Shown here: one piece after another, positions 1 through 8,436 of the stretch
How the letters are laid out: the number at the start of each line of letters is the position of its first letter
Numbering within the stretch: the stretch's first letter is position 1
DNA from: Acidovorax sp. sic0104
GTDB taxonomy: Bacteria; Pseudomonadota; Gammaproteobacteria; Burkholderiales; Burkholderiaceae_C
Assembly: GCF_019219095.1 (NCBI RefSeq)
Contig: NZ_JAHUWH010000002.1
Coordinates: forward strand, 124,001 to 188,000
Length of the DNA: 64,000 bases
Direction: 5' to 3'
Translations under genes and position numbers: made by a program
Notes under the pieces: model-generated
Seen by the model: the letters and a program-made list of their open reading frames with translations, nothing else
The model's database searches: none
Told to the model about the DNA's origin: nothing

Positions 1-990
1 ACGCAGGGCACGTTCGCGCTGGCCGGCGCCGATGCAGGTGCCCACCATGGCCACCAGGGGCGCGCCCAGGCCGAACACCAGCGGCACCAGCAGGTATTCC
101 AGCCGCGAAGCCGTGCCATAGCCTGCGATGGCTGCCGTGCCAAAGCCGCCCACCAGCGCCGTCGTCACACCGATCGCCAGGTTGGTCGCCACCGTGGAGA
201 CCGTGCCCACCAGACCCACGCGCAGGATGTCCTTGAACAAGACCCAGCGAAAGCGGATATGGGCCAGCGATGGGCGCAGCAGGCTGCGTGGCGACCACAG
301 GTAGGCCGCGAGCACCGCGCTGCCCACCGCGTAATACGCCATCAGCGCCAGCGCCCCGCCCGCGATGCCCAGGCCCTGCAGCGGCCCCCAGCCGAAGATG
401 AGCAACGGCGACAGCGGCACCAGCACGACCGCGCCCAGCACCGTCACATACGCCGGCACCGCCATGTTGCCCGTGCCGCGTATCACGGCCGAGAGCGTGT
501 TGAACAGCCAGACCAGCACGGCGCCCGCGAACACCCAGTTGGAGTACACCAGCGCGGCCTCCAGCGCCCCGCCCGAGCCGCCCATGCGGGTGTAGAGCCA
601 GCGCCCTCCTCCCACCACGCCCACGGTGAAGACCAGCGCAAACACCGCCGCGATGGCCAGCGCGTGCAAGACCAGCGCATCGGCATCCTGGCGCCGGCGC
701 GCTCCCAGCGCACGTGCGATCGCCGAAGCGATGCCACCGCCCATCGCGCCCGCCGACGTCATCTGCATCAGCATGACCACCGGAAACACCAGCGCCATTC
801 CCGCCAGCGCGTCGGTGCCCAGCTTTCCCACGAAGTAGGTCTCTATCAAACCCACGCCCGCCTGCGCCAGCATGACCAGCACGTTGGGCATGGCCAGGCG
901 CAGCAAGGTGGGGGCGATAGGTGCTTCCAGCAGCAACCGGGTGCGCGGATCCAGCGCCGCCGTGGCGGGCGCGGCCGGTGCGGCGCTCAT
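1..990 (-). CDS. MATE family efflux transporter, 3' part cut by window edge
   Basis: The frame is open from an ATG at 988-990 to the window edge, giving about 330 residues of an expected 440-460, so the C-terminus is missing. It has repeated hydrophobic helices and MATE-typical N-terminal segments (AMPNVLVMLAQAGVGLIET, then YFVGKLG). Such proteins export cationic drugs or metabolites across the inner membrane using Na+ or H+ gradients. Its ATG overlaps the TGA of the upstream MaoC gene by 4 bases, so the two are probably translationally coupled. The family call is firm; the substrate is unknown. Confidence 0.9.
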   Translation of the reverse strand, partial: MSAAPAAPATAALDPRTRLLLEAPIAPTLLRLAMPNVLVMLAQAGVGLIETYFVGKLGTDALAGMALVFPVVMLMQMTSAGAMGGGIASAIARALGARRRQDADALVLHALAIAAVFALVFTVGVVGGGRWLYTRMGGSGGALEAALVYSNWVFAGAVLVWLFNTLSAVIRGTGNMAVPAYVTVLGAVVLVPLSPLLIFGWGPLQGLGIAGGALALMAYYAVGSAVLAAYLWSPRSLLRPSLAHIRFRWVLFKDILRVGLVGTVSTVATNLAIGVTTALVGGFGTAAIAGYGTASRLEYLLVPLVFGLGAPLVAMVGTCIGAGQRERALR

Positions 991-1511
991 GAAGCGGCCC
1001 CCGCGTTTGACGCTTCAGCCGTCGCGCCAGGGCGGCGCGGCACGACGATGCGCACGGTCGACAGCTGCAGTACCTCGCCATGCTGGTTGCGCGTCTCGCT
1101 GCGCACCGTGACCATGCCCCGGTCGGGTTTGGATTTGGAAGGCTGAATGTCCAGGACCTCGCTCACCACATGCAGCACGTCGCTCGCGCGGGTGGGCCGG
1201 GGCCAGCTGATCTCGGCCCCCGCGCCGATGATGCCGCCGGCGATGGGCAGGCCCGTCGTCACCTGCAGGCGCATGGTGATGGCCGCCGTGTGCCAGCCAC
1301 TCGCGGCCAAGCCGCCAAACAGCGTGGAACGGCCTGCCGCGTCGTCCAGGTGAAAGGGCTGCGGGTCGAACTGCGCGGCGAAGTCCTTGATCTGGGCTTC
1401 GTCCATCGCATGTTCGCCGCTGGCATAGCGGTCGCCCACGGCGATATCGTCCAGGTACAGGGGGCCTCGCTGTGCCAGCAATGCGGCGGCTGCCGCCAGG
1501 GGGGAAGTCAT
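987..1511 (-). CDS. MaoC-like (R)-specific enoyl-CoA hydratase domain protein
   Basis: 174 residues with one hotdog-fold MaoC domain. The hydratase motif is visible as Asp49-Pro-Gln-Pro-Phe-His54, followed by the Gly-rich FGGLAASG helix. Family members hydrate 2-enoyl-CoA thioesters. I chose the ATG at 1511; a TTG 14 codons upstream is also in frame, but the protein starting MTSPLAA fits family length better. It sits 38 bases after the MFS gene and overlaps the MATE gene, forming a marR-MFS-maoC-MATE run. A role with acyl-CoA substrates is inferred from family only. Confidence 0.85.
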   Translation of the reverse strand: MTSPLAAAAALLAQRGPLYLDDIAVGDRYASGEHAMDEAQIKDFAAQFDPQPFHLDDAAGRSTLFGGLAASGWHTAAITMRLQVTTGLPIAGGIIGAGAEISWPRPTRASDVLHVVSEVLDIQPSKSKPDRGMVTVRSETRNQHGEVLQLSTVRIVVPRRPGATAEASNAGAAS

Positions 1512-1549
1512 GGCAGATTGCTTTCGTTGGGGGGAGAAAAGTTGTCGGT

Positions 1550-2830
1550 TCAAGCCGCCGCAGGGGCGGTATTGCGCACCAGCGGCGCCTCGCGGATCGG
1601 CAGGTTCACCAGCGCGGCGCCGGCCGCCAGCGCGATGTCGATGTACCAGACCCAGTCATAGCTGCCCGTGGCCTGGAACACGCTGCCGCCCAGGTATGCG
1701 CCCAGAAAGCCGCCGATCTGGTGCGACAGCATCACCACGCCAAAGAGCATCGCCATGTTGGCCGTGCCGAACATCTTGGCCACCAGGCCTGCCGTGGGCG
1801 GCACGGTGGAGAGAAAAGTCACGCCCATCACCGCCGCGAACACCATGACCACGGCCGGGGTCTTGGGCGCAAACAGGAAGACCAGCACCGCGATGCCGCG
1901 CGTGGCATACAGCAGGGCCAGCAGCGACTTCATGCGCCAGCGCCCCACGGCCCAGCCCATGGCCAGGCTTCCGACGATGTTGAACAGCCCGATCACGGCC
2001 AGCGCCCAGCCGCCCACTTCGGGGGGCAGCCCGCAGGCGGCGATCACGCCGGGCAGGTGCGTGGCCAGAAAGGCCACATGGAAGCCGCACACCAGGAACC
2101 CGAGCGCCAGGTAGCGGTAGCTGGGCGTGGCCAGCGCCTGGGCCACGGCCTCGCGGGCGGTCAGCGCCTTCTGGCCCGATGCGGCAGCGGCCTGCGCCGC
2201 GAGCGCCTTCGAATTGCCCTTGAGCACCCACACCGCCGGCAACGCCAGCAGCACCAACACGCCCAGCCACTGCATGGCGCTGGCCCAGCCCAGCGCGGCG
2301 GTCAGGCTGATGGCGATGGGTGCCATGATGAACTGGCCGAACGAGCCACCCGCGTTGACGATGCCGCTGGCCAGCCCGCGCTTGTGCGCCGGCACCAGAC
2401 GCGCAGTGGCCGCCATCAGCACCGAAGGACCTGCCATCCCGGCCCCGCCCGCCGCCAGCACCCCGATGGCGAAGATGAGGCCTGCGGTCGTGGTCATGTA
2501 CGGCGTGATGAACGTGCCCACTGCCACCAGCACCACGCCCAGCAGGATCACGCGGCCGGTGCCGATGCGGTCGGCCACCGCGCCGGCGAAAGGCTGGGTC
2601 AGGCCCCACCAGAGCTGGCCGAAGGCGAACGCCAGGCTGATGCTGCCGATGCCCAAGGCGGTGGAAGTGTTGAGCGCCGACAGAAACAGGCCCATGGTCT
2701 GGCGCGTGCCCATGGTCAGCGCGAAGGCGCCCGCCGCGGCCAGCAGCACCAGCCACAGGGACAACGGCACTGCAGACGTCCGGGGCCGTGCGGCGTCAGC
2801 GGGTTTGGGGAGGCGTGTTTCATTCGTCAT
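1550..2830 (-). CDS. MFS transporter (about 12 membrane segments)
   Basis: 426 residues with a short polar N-terminus followed by about twelve hydrophobic segments. The first helix region contains GTRQTMGLF, a segment common in oxalate/formate-antiporter-like and monocarboxylate-type MFS proteins. It lies in the inner membrane and moves small molecules by a proton- or solute-coupled mechanism. Its start overlaps the end of the MarR gene by 11 bases, so the regulator and transporter are probably one transcript, the usual arrangement when a MarR protein controls an exporter. The substrate cannot be read from sequence. Confidence 0.88.
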   Translation of the reverse strand: MTNETRLPKPADAARPRTSAVPLSLWLVLLAAAGAFALTMGTRQTMGLFLSALNTSTALGIGSISLAFAFGQLWWGLTQPFAGAVADRIGTGRVILLGVVLVAVGTFITPYMTTTAGLIFAIGVLAAGGAGMAGPSVLMAATARLVPAHKRGLASGIVNAGGSFGQFIMAPIAISLTAALGWASAMQWLGVLVLLALPAVWVLKGNSKALAAQAAAASGQKALTAREAVAQALATPSYRYLALGFLVCGFHVAFLATHLPGVIAACGLPPEVGGWALAVIGLFNIVGSLAMGWAVGRWRMKSLLALLYATRGIAVLVFLFAPKTPAVVMVFAAVMGVTFLSTVPPTAGLVAKMFGTANMAMLFGVVMLSHQIGGFLGAYLGGSVFQATGSYDWVWYIDIALAAGAALVNLPIREAPLVRNTAPAAA

Positions 2831-3302
2831 CGCCGGCCCCCTGCGTTGTGGCCAGCAGGGCCAATGAATCGTCGACCAGGGCGTGCAGCGCGTTCACGCG
2901 CCCTACCCCCAGCGTCTCGTTGAGCGCCAGTTGCGCGGCCTTCCAGTGGCGCTGGGCCTCGGCCCGCTTGTCGCGCCCTGCATCGGTGATGTGCACCAGG
3001 CGGCTGCGCGCATCGGCACCGGCCTCCAGCGTGACCCAGCCGGCATCGACCAGCGGGCGCAGGTTGCGTGTGAGTGTGGAGGCGTCCATCTTCATCTCCG
3101 CCGCCAGGTCGCCCGGGCGGATGGGTCCCAGTTTGAGCACGTGCGACAGCAGCGAGTACTGCGTGGTCTTCAGGCCACACCGGGCCATCTCCGTGTCGTA
3201 GTGCTGCGCCACGCGCCGCATCAACTGGCGCAACTTGAAGTTGGTGCAACCCTGGGGCTGCACTGTGGCGACAGCGGTGGGTGAAGTGATTTCAGCTAGC
3301 AT
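2820..3302 (-). CDS. MarR family transcriptional regulator
   Basis: 160 residues with a winged-helix MarR domain: LLSHVLKLGPIRPGDLA, then MKMDASTLTRNLRPL as recognition helix, then a DARSRLVHIT wing. It probably represses the downstream MFS/MaoC/MATE genes and perhaps the divergent thioesterase gene, releasing on ligand binding. The annotated ATG lies only 8 bases after a good -10 (TACAAT), so either the mRNA is leaderless or translation starts a few codons later, for example at a GTG before QPQGC. A 12-base perfect palindrome lies in its promoter. Confidence 0.92.
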   Translation of the reverse strand: MLAEITSPTAVATVQPQGCTNFKLRQLMRRVAQHYDTEMARCGLKTTQYSLLSHVLKLGPIRPGDLAAEMKMDASTLTRNLRPLVDAGWVTLEAGADARSRLVHITDAGRDKRAEAQRHWKAAQLALNETLGVGRVNALHALVDDSLALLATTQGAGDDE

Positions 3303-3309
3303 GCTATAA

Positions 3310-3337
3310 ATTGTATCTGCAATAATTGCATATGCAA
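3310..3337 (-). promoter_or_regulatory. Probable sigma-70 promoter for the MarR operon
   Basis: On the minus strand TTGCAT (3332-3337) and TACAAT (3310-3315) are spaced by 16 bases, close to consensus. The -35 box is half of the palindrome at 3326-3337, so a bound repressor would block polymerase. Inferred from sequence only. Confidence 0.6.
3326..3337. promoter_or_regulatory. Perfect 12-bp palindrome, probable MarR operator
   Basis: TTGCATATGCAA is its own reverse complement and is flanked by AATAA and TTATT in a slightly offset mirror. It sits between the divergent marR and thioesterase genes. MarR proteins usually bind palindromes of this size, and the position over the marR -35 suggests autoregulation. 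Confidence 0.65.
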
Positions 3338-3381
3338 GTTATTCCTCCGGACTACACCCCCACTCCCTTCCAAGGTATCGC

Positions 3382-3933
3382 ATGACGCACAACAACCAGC
3401 TTGAACAATGGCTCGCTCAAGAGCGCGAGATCGCCGCCCGGCTTGAGGCCGGCGTGGGCCCCGGTGTCTCGCGACCCGACCAGGTCGCGGGCTTGAACGG
3501 TTTGCAGATGATGCAGGCCATGCTGCGTGGAGAGCTGCCCTACCCGCCCATCGCCCGCACGCTGGACTTCCAGCTGGTGGAGGTCGGCGAAGGCCTGGCC
3601 ATCTTCCAGGGCACGCCCGGCCCTGCGCACCTGAACCCCATGGGCACCGTGCACGGCGGCTGGTTTGCCACACTGCTGGACTCGGCTCTGGGTTGTGCCG
3701 TTCACACCCGCATGCAGCCCGGCCGGGGCTACACCACCGCTGAGCTCGGCGTGAACCTGGTCAAGGCCCTCACGCCCAAGGTGCAGCGCGTGCGGGCCGA
3801 AGGCCGCGTGATCCACTGTGGCCGGCAACTGGCCACGGCCGAGGCGCGCCTGGTCGGCCCGGACGGCACCCTGTACGCCCACGCCACCACCACCTGCCTG
3901 GTCTTCGATCTGCCTGCACAATCGAAGGCATGA
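3382..3933 (+). CDS. PaaI-like hotdog thioesterase
   Basis: 183 residues. The hotdog-fold PaaI motif is clear: NPMGTVHGG (HGG at residues 91-93) followed by a helix ending at Asp100, the usual catalytic acid region. Such enzymes hydrolyse acyl-CoA thioesters in the cytoplasm. The ATG at 3382 has AAGG six bases upstream. The extra N-terminal helix of about 45 residues occurs in several PaaI relatives. The gene is divergent from marR and overlaps the next gene, gloA, by 4 bases, so it may be co-regulated through the shared palindrome. Confidence 0.88.
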   Translation: MTHNNQLEQWLAQEREIAARLEAGVGPGVSRPDQVAGLNGLQMMQAMLRGELPYPPIARTLDFQLVEVGEGLAIFQGTPGPAHLNPMGTVHGGWFATLLDSALGCAVHTRMQPGRGYTTAELGVNLVKALTPKVQRVRAEGRVIHCGRQLATAEARLVGPDGTLYAHATTTCLVFDLPAQSKA

Positions 3934-4343
3934 GATTCCTCCACACGATGCTGCGCGTTGGCAACCTTCAACGCTCGATTGACTTCTACACCCAGGTGCT
4001 CGGCATGCAACTGCTACGCCAGTCCGAGAACCCCGAGTACAAGTACTCGCTCGCCTTCCTGGGCTTCGACGGGGGCAACCCCGGCCAGGCCGAGATCGAG
4101 CTGACCTACAACTGGGGCACCGAAAGCTACGACCTGGGAACGGCCTACGGCCACATTGCCCTGGGCGTGCCCGACGCGTATGCCGCTTGCGAGAAGATCA
4201 AGGCGGCCGGCGGCAACGTGACGCGCGAGGCCGGGCCAGTCAAGGGCGGGACCACCGTCATTGCCTTTGTGACGGATCCGGACGGGTACAAGATTGAACT
4301 CATCCAGCGGGCCGAAGGCTCCGCCGGCGGCGGACTGCGGTAG
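3930..4343 (+). CDS. gloA: Lactoylglutathione lyase (glyoxalase I)
   Basis: 137 residues, very close to the bacterial Ni-type glyoxalase I. It converts the hemithioacetal of methylglyoxal and glutathione to S-lactoylglutathione. Metal ligands match the E. coli enzyme: His5, Glu57, His75 and Glu123, and segments such as [12 protein letters not shown] and [15 protein letters not shown] are conserved. It overlaps the thioesterase stop by 4 bases (ATGA). A CACAAT hexamer lies just upstream inside the thioesterase 3' end and could give gloA its own transcript. No frameshift or missing ligand. Confidence 0.97.
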   Translation: MRFLHTMLRVGNLQRSIDFYTQVLGMQLLRQSENPEYKYSLAFLGFDGGNPGQAEIELTYNWGTESYDLGTAYGHIALGVPDAYAACEKIKAAGGNVTREAGPVKGGTTVIAFVTDPDGYKIELIQRAEGSAGGGLR

Positions 4344-4368
4344 TCTCAAAGTATCCTCACTCTGGCGT

Positions 4369-4428
4369 TTTGCTACTGATTTAATAGCTATCAGCGCTTG
4401 TCAGTCATGCGGTACGGCCAAATTGGTT
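4369..4428 (+). repeat. Dispersed repeat family 1, copy A
   Basis: This stretch contains TACTGATTTAATAGCTA followed by CAGCGCTTG and a short A/T tail. The same core recurs near 14155, 27622 (reverse), 30643, 56915 and 61753. It lies just after gloA and before the bidirectional terminator. The family is one I associate with Comamonadaceae genomes. Confidence 0.7.
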
Positions 4429-4457
4429 CTCACACTGATTGCCCGTGACGCACCCAC

Positions 4458-4485
4458 AAAAAAGCCCGGCAATGCCGGGCTTTTT
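4458..4485. terminator. Bidirectional rho-independent terminator
   Basis: A 7-bp stem GCCCGGC/GCCGGGC with a 3-base loop is flanked by an A run on the left and a T run on the right, so it can end transcription on both strands. It lies between the convergent gloA and OmpA-like genes. Confidence 0.92.
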
Positions 4486-4512
4486 GCTGGGTGGCCGATA
4501 CGCCGGGGCAGC

Positions 4513-5052
4513 TTACTGCGCGCCCAGCGCCACTTCCACGCGGCGGGCTTCGGCGTTGCTGCCACTGGCCGTCGTTTCTTCGGGCTTCTTGAGCTCGATC
4601 TTGTCTTCGGGCACACCCAGGCCCTTGAGGGCATCGCGCACGGCAAAGGCGCGCTGCTTGGCCAGCTCTGCGTTCTGCGCTGCGTCGCCCGTGGCGTCGT
4701 GGAAGCCCGACACGACGGCTTTCTTGCCTTCGGCCACGCCCTTGACCACGTCGGCCAGCGCCTCGTTGGCGCCGGCGGCCAGGTCGGCCTTGGCGGTGGC
4801 AAAGTAGAACTTCACCACGCCGTTGTCGACCCGTACGCTCGCGGCGTCGTCAGCGGCCGGGGCCGCTGGCGCGTTGCTTGCAACAGCGGCTGGGGCGGAC
4901 GTCGCTGCCACAGCGACGGGCTTGGCGGCGCCCGAAGCGCCCACGCGCTTGACCACCACGGTGCCGACCACGGCAGAGATGACCAGCGCGATCAGCGCAA
5001 ACAGGAAACCCAAGGCAAAACGTTGTTGGCTATCGTCGTCGGAACTGGACAT
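4513..5052 (-). CDS. OmpA-like domain protein with one N-terminal membrane anchor
   Basis: 179 residues: a short acidic N-terminus, one transmembrane helix at about 13-35, an Ala/Pro-rich linker, and an OmpA C-terminal-like domain from about residue 75 (VVKFYFATAKADL, then NAELAKQRAFAVRDAL). Such domains bind peptidoglycan in the periplasm. The uncleaved helix suggests inner-membrane anchoring rather than an outer-membrane barrel. It is a single gene, convergent with gloA and ending at the shared terminator. Its exact partner is unknown. Confidence 0.85.
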   Translation of the reverse strand: MSSSDDDSQQRFALGFLFALIALVISAVVGTVVVKRVGASGAAKPVAVAATSAPAAVASNAPAAPAADDAASVRVDNGVVKFYFATAKADLAAGANEALADVVKGVAEGKKAVVSGFHDATGDAAQNAELAKQRAFAVRDALKGLGVPEDKIELKKPEETTASGSNAEARRVEVALGAQ

Positions 5053-5172
5053 GAGAACTCCCGCAGTCGTTGTGTTGAAAAATGGTCAGACCTGTGCACG
5101 CTGTCCACCGTGCGCCCTGCAGCGCAAGCCCTAGGCGGGCAGCAACAAAGCCTTCAATTGTAGAGTGCTCCC

Positions 5173-5766
5173 ATGACGAATCTTCCCGCGCCCCTTCGTG
5201 ACCCGGCCCCCATGCTGGAGCGCGCGCTGGACGAATGGGGTGGCCACGACGACCTGTGGGTGTTCGGCTATGGCTCCTTGATCTGGCGGCCCGACTTCGA
5301 ATACACCGAGCGCCGCCCCGCCACGGTGCACGGATGGCATCGCGCGCTCAAGATGTGGAGCCGCATCAACCGGGGCACGCCCGAGTGCCCGGGACTGGTG
5401 TTCGGCATGCTGTCCGGTGGGAGTTGCCGGGGCATGGTGTTCCGGGTGGACCAGGCACATGCGCGGCAGGTGCTCATCAACCTGTGGCAGCGCGAGATGG
5501 TCACCGCCGTGTACGACCCACGCTGGCTGCCCTGCCGCACGCCCCAGGGCACGGTGAAGGCGCTGGCCTTCACCCTGTCCCGCAAGAGTCCAAACCACAC
5601 CGGCGAGCTGGCTGACGACGAGTACTGCCGCATCTTCCAGCAGGCCTGCGGACGCTTCGGCACCACGCGCGACTACGCCCAGGCCACCTATGACGAGTTG
5701 CGCAGGCATGGTATCCATGACCGCGCCCTGGCCAAGCTGATCGCTTTGGCCCAAAAAGAGACATAG
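5173..5766 (+). CDS. chaC: Glutathione-specific gamma-glutamylcyclotransferase (ChaC-like)
   Basis: 197 residues. The cyclotransferase substrate loop FGYGSLIWRP is at 31-40 and the probable catalytic Glu108 lies in LWQREMVTA, as in ChaC proteins. The enzyme splits glutathione to 5-oxoproline and Cys-Gly in the cytoplasm. The ATG at 5173 gives normal family length; no strong ribosome site is visible. It is a single gene between the OmpA-like gene and sodC. The name follows E. coli ChaC by family; no link to calcium transport is seen here. Confidence 0.9.
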   Translation: MTNLPAPLRDPAPMLERALDEWGGHDDLWVFGYGSLIWRPDFEYTERRPATVHGWHRALKMWSRINRGTPECPGLVFGMLSGGSCRGMVFRVDQAHARQVLINLWQREMVTAVYDPRWLPCRTPQGTVKALAFTLSRKSPNHTGELADDEYCRIFQQACGRFGTTRDYAQATYDELRRHGIHDRALAKLIALAQKET

Positions 5767-5864
5767 CGCACACTCTGTAACACCGAGGCGTGGACCGTGC
5801 GGCGGGGCGGACGTACCGGCCTGCACAATCCCGCTGTCTTTCAACGTGCACAGGAGTCTGACTT

Positions 5865-6392
5865 ATGAAGAATGTTCGTCTTGCCAGCGTTTTGTCTGCC
5901 GCGGCGGTTGCCGCTCTGGTGGGTTGCGCCTCGCCATCCACCGGCCCCGGCGCCACCGCGACGCTGGAGCCCACCCGTGGCAACACGGCGGCAGGCACGG
6001 TGAAGTTCGTCCAGGCGGGCGACGTGGTGAAGGTGTCGGGCGAGGTGCGAGGCCTCAAGGCCGGTGCAGAGCATGGTTTCCACATCCATGAAAAGGGCGA
6101 CTGCTCCAGCGGCGACGGCATGAGCACCGGCGGCCACTTCAACCCCGGCGGCAAGTCGCACGGCCACCACGGCGCGGGCGAGCACCACACGGGCGACCTG
6201 CCCAGCCTCAAGGCGGACGCCAACGGCGTGGCCACCTTCAGCTTCGAGTCGCGCACCATCCGCGTGGGCAGCACGGCCAACGACATCGTGGGCAAGGGCC
6301 TGATCGTGCACCGCGACCCCGACGACTACAAAACCCAGCCCACGGGCAACGCCGGCCCGCGCCTGGCCTGCGCCGTGATCGCGGCCAGGTAA
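5865..6392 (+). CDS. sodC: Cu/Zn superoxide dismutase, lipoprotein type
   Basis: 175 residues with a lipoprotein signal whose lipobox is LVGC (Cys21), placing it at an envelope membrane. It converts superoxide to peroxide and oxygen. Copper ligands His73, His75, His91 and His149 are present, the zinc site is in the His-rich loop ending at Asp111, and the disulfide pair is Cys80/Cys169. The loop between 98 and 108 is unusually His-rich (SHGHHGAGEHH). AGGAG precedes the ATG by 8 bases. A terminator-like hairpin follows. Confidence 0.95.
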   Translation: MKNVRLASVLSAAAVAALVGCASPSTGPGATATLEPTRGNTAAGTVKFVQAGDVVKVSGEVRGLKAGAEHGFHIHEKGDCSSGDGMSTGGHFNPGGKSHGHHGAGEHHTGDLPSLKADANGVATFSFESRTIRVGSTANDIVGKGLIVHRDPDDYKTQPTGNAGPRLACAVIAAR

Positions 6393-6440
6393 GCCCGCAA
6401 CTGCCCCCTCGAGCCTTGGCCCCGATCCAGGGCCCGCAGC

Positions 6441-6478
6441 AACCCGCCCACCAGACCTGGCCGGCGGGTTTGTCTTTT
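6441..6478 (+). terminator. Probable terminator after sodC
   Basis: AACCCGCC pairs with GGCGGGTT across a 14-base loop, followed by TGTCTTTT. It lies between sodC and the convergent MocA-like gene. Confidence 0.6.
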
Positions 6479-6484
6479 GGGGAG

Positions 6485-7081
6485 TCAGGGGCCTTTTCGC
6501 TCGGCCAGGATGCGCTCGGCACGCGCCAGGTCCTGCACCGTGTCGATGTCCGTCACCGTGCCTTCGTCCTGAACCTGCAAGTCCTGCACCCCGCCTTGCT
6601 GCGCGAACTTGCGCACCACGCTGGCCGCGCCCTGTTCGCCCGACAGGCTCAGCAGATCCTGCAGGCACTGCGCGCCGAACCCCACGGGGTGCCCACGCTC
6701 TCCCTGAAACCATGGAATGGCCACCGCGCTGTGCCGGGCGGCCAGTGCCATGGTTCGCAACGTGTCCGGGCGGACCAGCGGCAGATCGCCAGGCAGCACG
6801 AGCCAGCCGGCCGCGCCGGCAGTGGCTCGCACGGCGGCCGCAATCGAATCCCCCATGCCCGGGTGGCCGGCATCCTCCACATGGCAGGGCAGCCCGCTGG
6901 CGCGCACGGCGGCCAGCGTGTGCTCCAACACCGGCACGCCGGCCAGTAGAGCGCGCAGCTTGTGCACCTGCCCCCCCGAGGCCGCAAACCGCGCTCCCCG
7001 ACCGGAGGCCAGGACCAGCACCACGGGCAGGCCCGGCTGGGCGGGGGCAAAGGAATGGGTGCTGGAGGGCTCGGCAGGCAT
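6485..7081 (-). CDS. MobA/MocA-like nucleotidyltransferase (molybdenum cofactor cytidylyltransferase type)
   Basis: 198 residues from the ATG at 7081; further upstream codons would run into the DinB gene. The nucleotide-binding loop LASGRGARF at 24-32 and the metal motif LPGDLPLV are those of the MobA-like NTP transferase family. MocA members attach CMP to molybdopterin to make the MCD cofactor used by xanthine-oxidase-family enzymes. The IorAB-type enzyme 1.4 kb away would need such a cofactor, which favours the MocA reading, but sugar-nucleotide relatives cannot be excluded from sequence alone. Confidence 0.75.
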   Translation of the reverse strand: MPAEPSSTHSFAPAQPGLPVVLVLASGRGARFAASGGQVHKLRALLAGVPVLEHTLAAVRASGLPCHVEDAGHPGMGDSIAAAVRATAGAAGWLVLPGDLPLVRPDTLRTMALAARHSAVAIPWFQGERGHPVGFGAQCLQDLLSLSGEQGAASVVRKFAQQGGVQDLQVQDEGTVTDIDTVQDLARAERILAERKGP

Positions 7082-7107
7082 ATCGCCCGATGCTACGGCA
7101 ACGGCGG

Positions 7108-7617
7108 CTACGGCCTGCCCCGACGCGACGGTTCTGCCTGGTGCAGGTACACGGCGAAGGTATCCCACGGCATGCTGATGGAAAGCCGCGACATGATGCG
7201 CCCGACTTCACCGCGGTGGTAGCCGCTGTGGATGACAAGGTGAGTCAAAATTTCCTCGCGCGACATGCACCCTGTGTCTCCATCCGTGAATACAAAGGGC
7301 ACCGACTCGGACAACTGCTCAGGCGTCGCAGTGTCCAGGTAGTTCAGGTACCACTCGTCAGACGCCGCCACCGCCGCGCGCAAATCCTCGAGCGAGGGTA
7401 CGTCCGCCAGGTTGTCTTCCACAAATTCATGCGCGACGCCAACCAGATGCGCAGCGAATATCCGATCGACAACAAGGTTGTGGTTGATCAATCGCAAGGC
7501 GTCTCGCCGATCCTGGGCGTGCAGCTCGGGGTCGAAGCCTTCCATCTTTTCCAGAAACTCCGCGTTGGCCCAGGCACGGTAGCTGAAGAGGGTGCGCAGC
7601 AAAGACAGGGTGCTCAT
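7108..7617 (-). CDS. DinB-fold metal-binding protein
   Basis: 169 residues, four-helix DinB fold. The His triad typical of the family is seen as His46, His130 and His134 (HSGYH). Members include thiol transferases that use mycothiol, bacillithiol or glutathione, but most are uncharacterised; this is not DNA polymerase IV. The ATG at 7617 has AAAGGA 11 bases upstream. It is divergent from a TetR gene 39 bases away and is followed by the MocA-like gene, probably on one mRNA. Confidence 0.85.
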   Translation of the reverse strand: MSTLSLLRTLFSYRAWANAEFLEKMEGFDPELHAQDRRDALRLINHNLVVDRIFAAHLVGVAHEFVEDNLADVPSLEDLRAAVAASDEWYLNYLDTATPEQLSESVPFVFTDGDTGCMSREEILTHLVIHSGYHRGEVGRIMSRLSISMPWDTFAVYLHQAEPSRRGRP

Positions 7618-7656
7618 GCTCTGAGTGTCCTTTCCCGTTCGAGAAATGTGAGTAGC

Positions 7657-8313
7657 ATGTACATATATTCACAAGAACGGGTGAGTGTGTCTACTCGCAT
7701 TCCAGCTGCACGGCCATCGATGCGCAAAGAGCCGCGTCAGGCGCGTTCGCGCGCCACAGTGGAGGTCATCGTCCGCGCCGGGGCTCGCGTTCTGGGCGAC
7801 CGGGGCTGGGCGGGCTTCACGACCAACGAGGTCGCCCAGGTCGCTGGCGTCAGCATCGGCTCCCTTTACCAGTACTTCCCCGACAAGCTGGCGTTGACCG
7901 ACGCCATCCGGAACCGGCACCTCGATGAAGTGCTTGCCGTGATGCGTAAGCTTGGACAAGGCGGACAGCCGCTGAAGGACGTGCTCGATGACCTCGTTCA
8001 CGGCATGATCGCGGCGCACAGCATTCACCCCGCGCTTCACAGGGTGCTGCTTGACGAGGTCCCGGGCGACACTGGTGCAAGGTCAGCCCATCGTGCGTTC
8101 GAGTCCGAGTACCTGGAGCGCTATCGCGCGATAGTGGCAGCATGGGGCCCGGCTGATGAGGCCGCCGCCGCGGTGATGGTGCAGGTGCTTTCGGCCGCCG
8201 TCGAAGGTGTGATCCACAGCGCGGCCCGCAGGGGCGCATTGAAATCGCCGGCGTTGAAGCGGGAACTCGTGGCGATGATTCACTCGTACCTTCTTCAAGC
8301 GCGCAACGTGTGA
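7657..8313 (+). CDS. TetR family transcriptional regulator
   Basis: 218 residues from ATG 7657. The N-terminal helix-turn-helix reads FTTNEVAQVAGVSIGSLYQYF, a standard TetR DNA-binding domain; the rest is a helical ligand-binding domain. Start choice is uncertain: GTG 7681, GTG 7687 and ATG 7720 are also in frame, and the last gives the typical short tail before the HTH. It is divergent from the DinB gene, which is its most likely target, and convergent with the IorB-type gene. Confidence 0.85.
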   Translation: MYIYSQERVSVSTRIPAARPSMRKEPRQARSRATVEVIVRAGARVLGDRGWAGFTTNEVAQVAGVSIGSLYQYFPDKLALTDAIRNRHLDEVLAVMRKLGQGGQPLKDVLDDLVHGMIAAHSIHPALHRVLLDEVPGDTGARSAHRAFESEYLERYRAIVAAWGPADEAAAAVMVQVLSAAVEGVIHSAARRGALKSPALKRELVAMIHSYLLQARNV

Positions 8314-8436
8314 TGTGGGCTGCCCACCGCACCTTGAGACATCCAGGGCCACAGCGGCAGTCCGCTGGGCGCCATCTGTCGCGACGGAATGGATGAAGAA
8401 TCAGCGCCGGACTGTTCCTGCCCGGCGCTTGGTCCA

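Noticed and set aside
7108..7617. DNA polymerase IV (E. coli dinB)
   Set aside because: The protein is the unrelated DinB four-helix fold with a His triad, not a Y-family polymerase.
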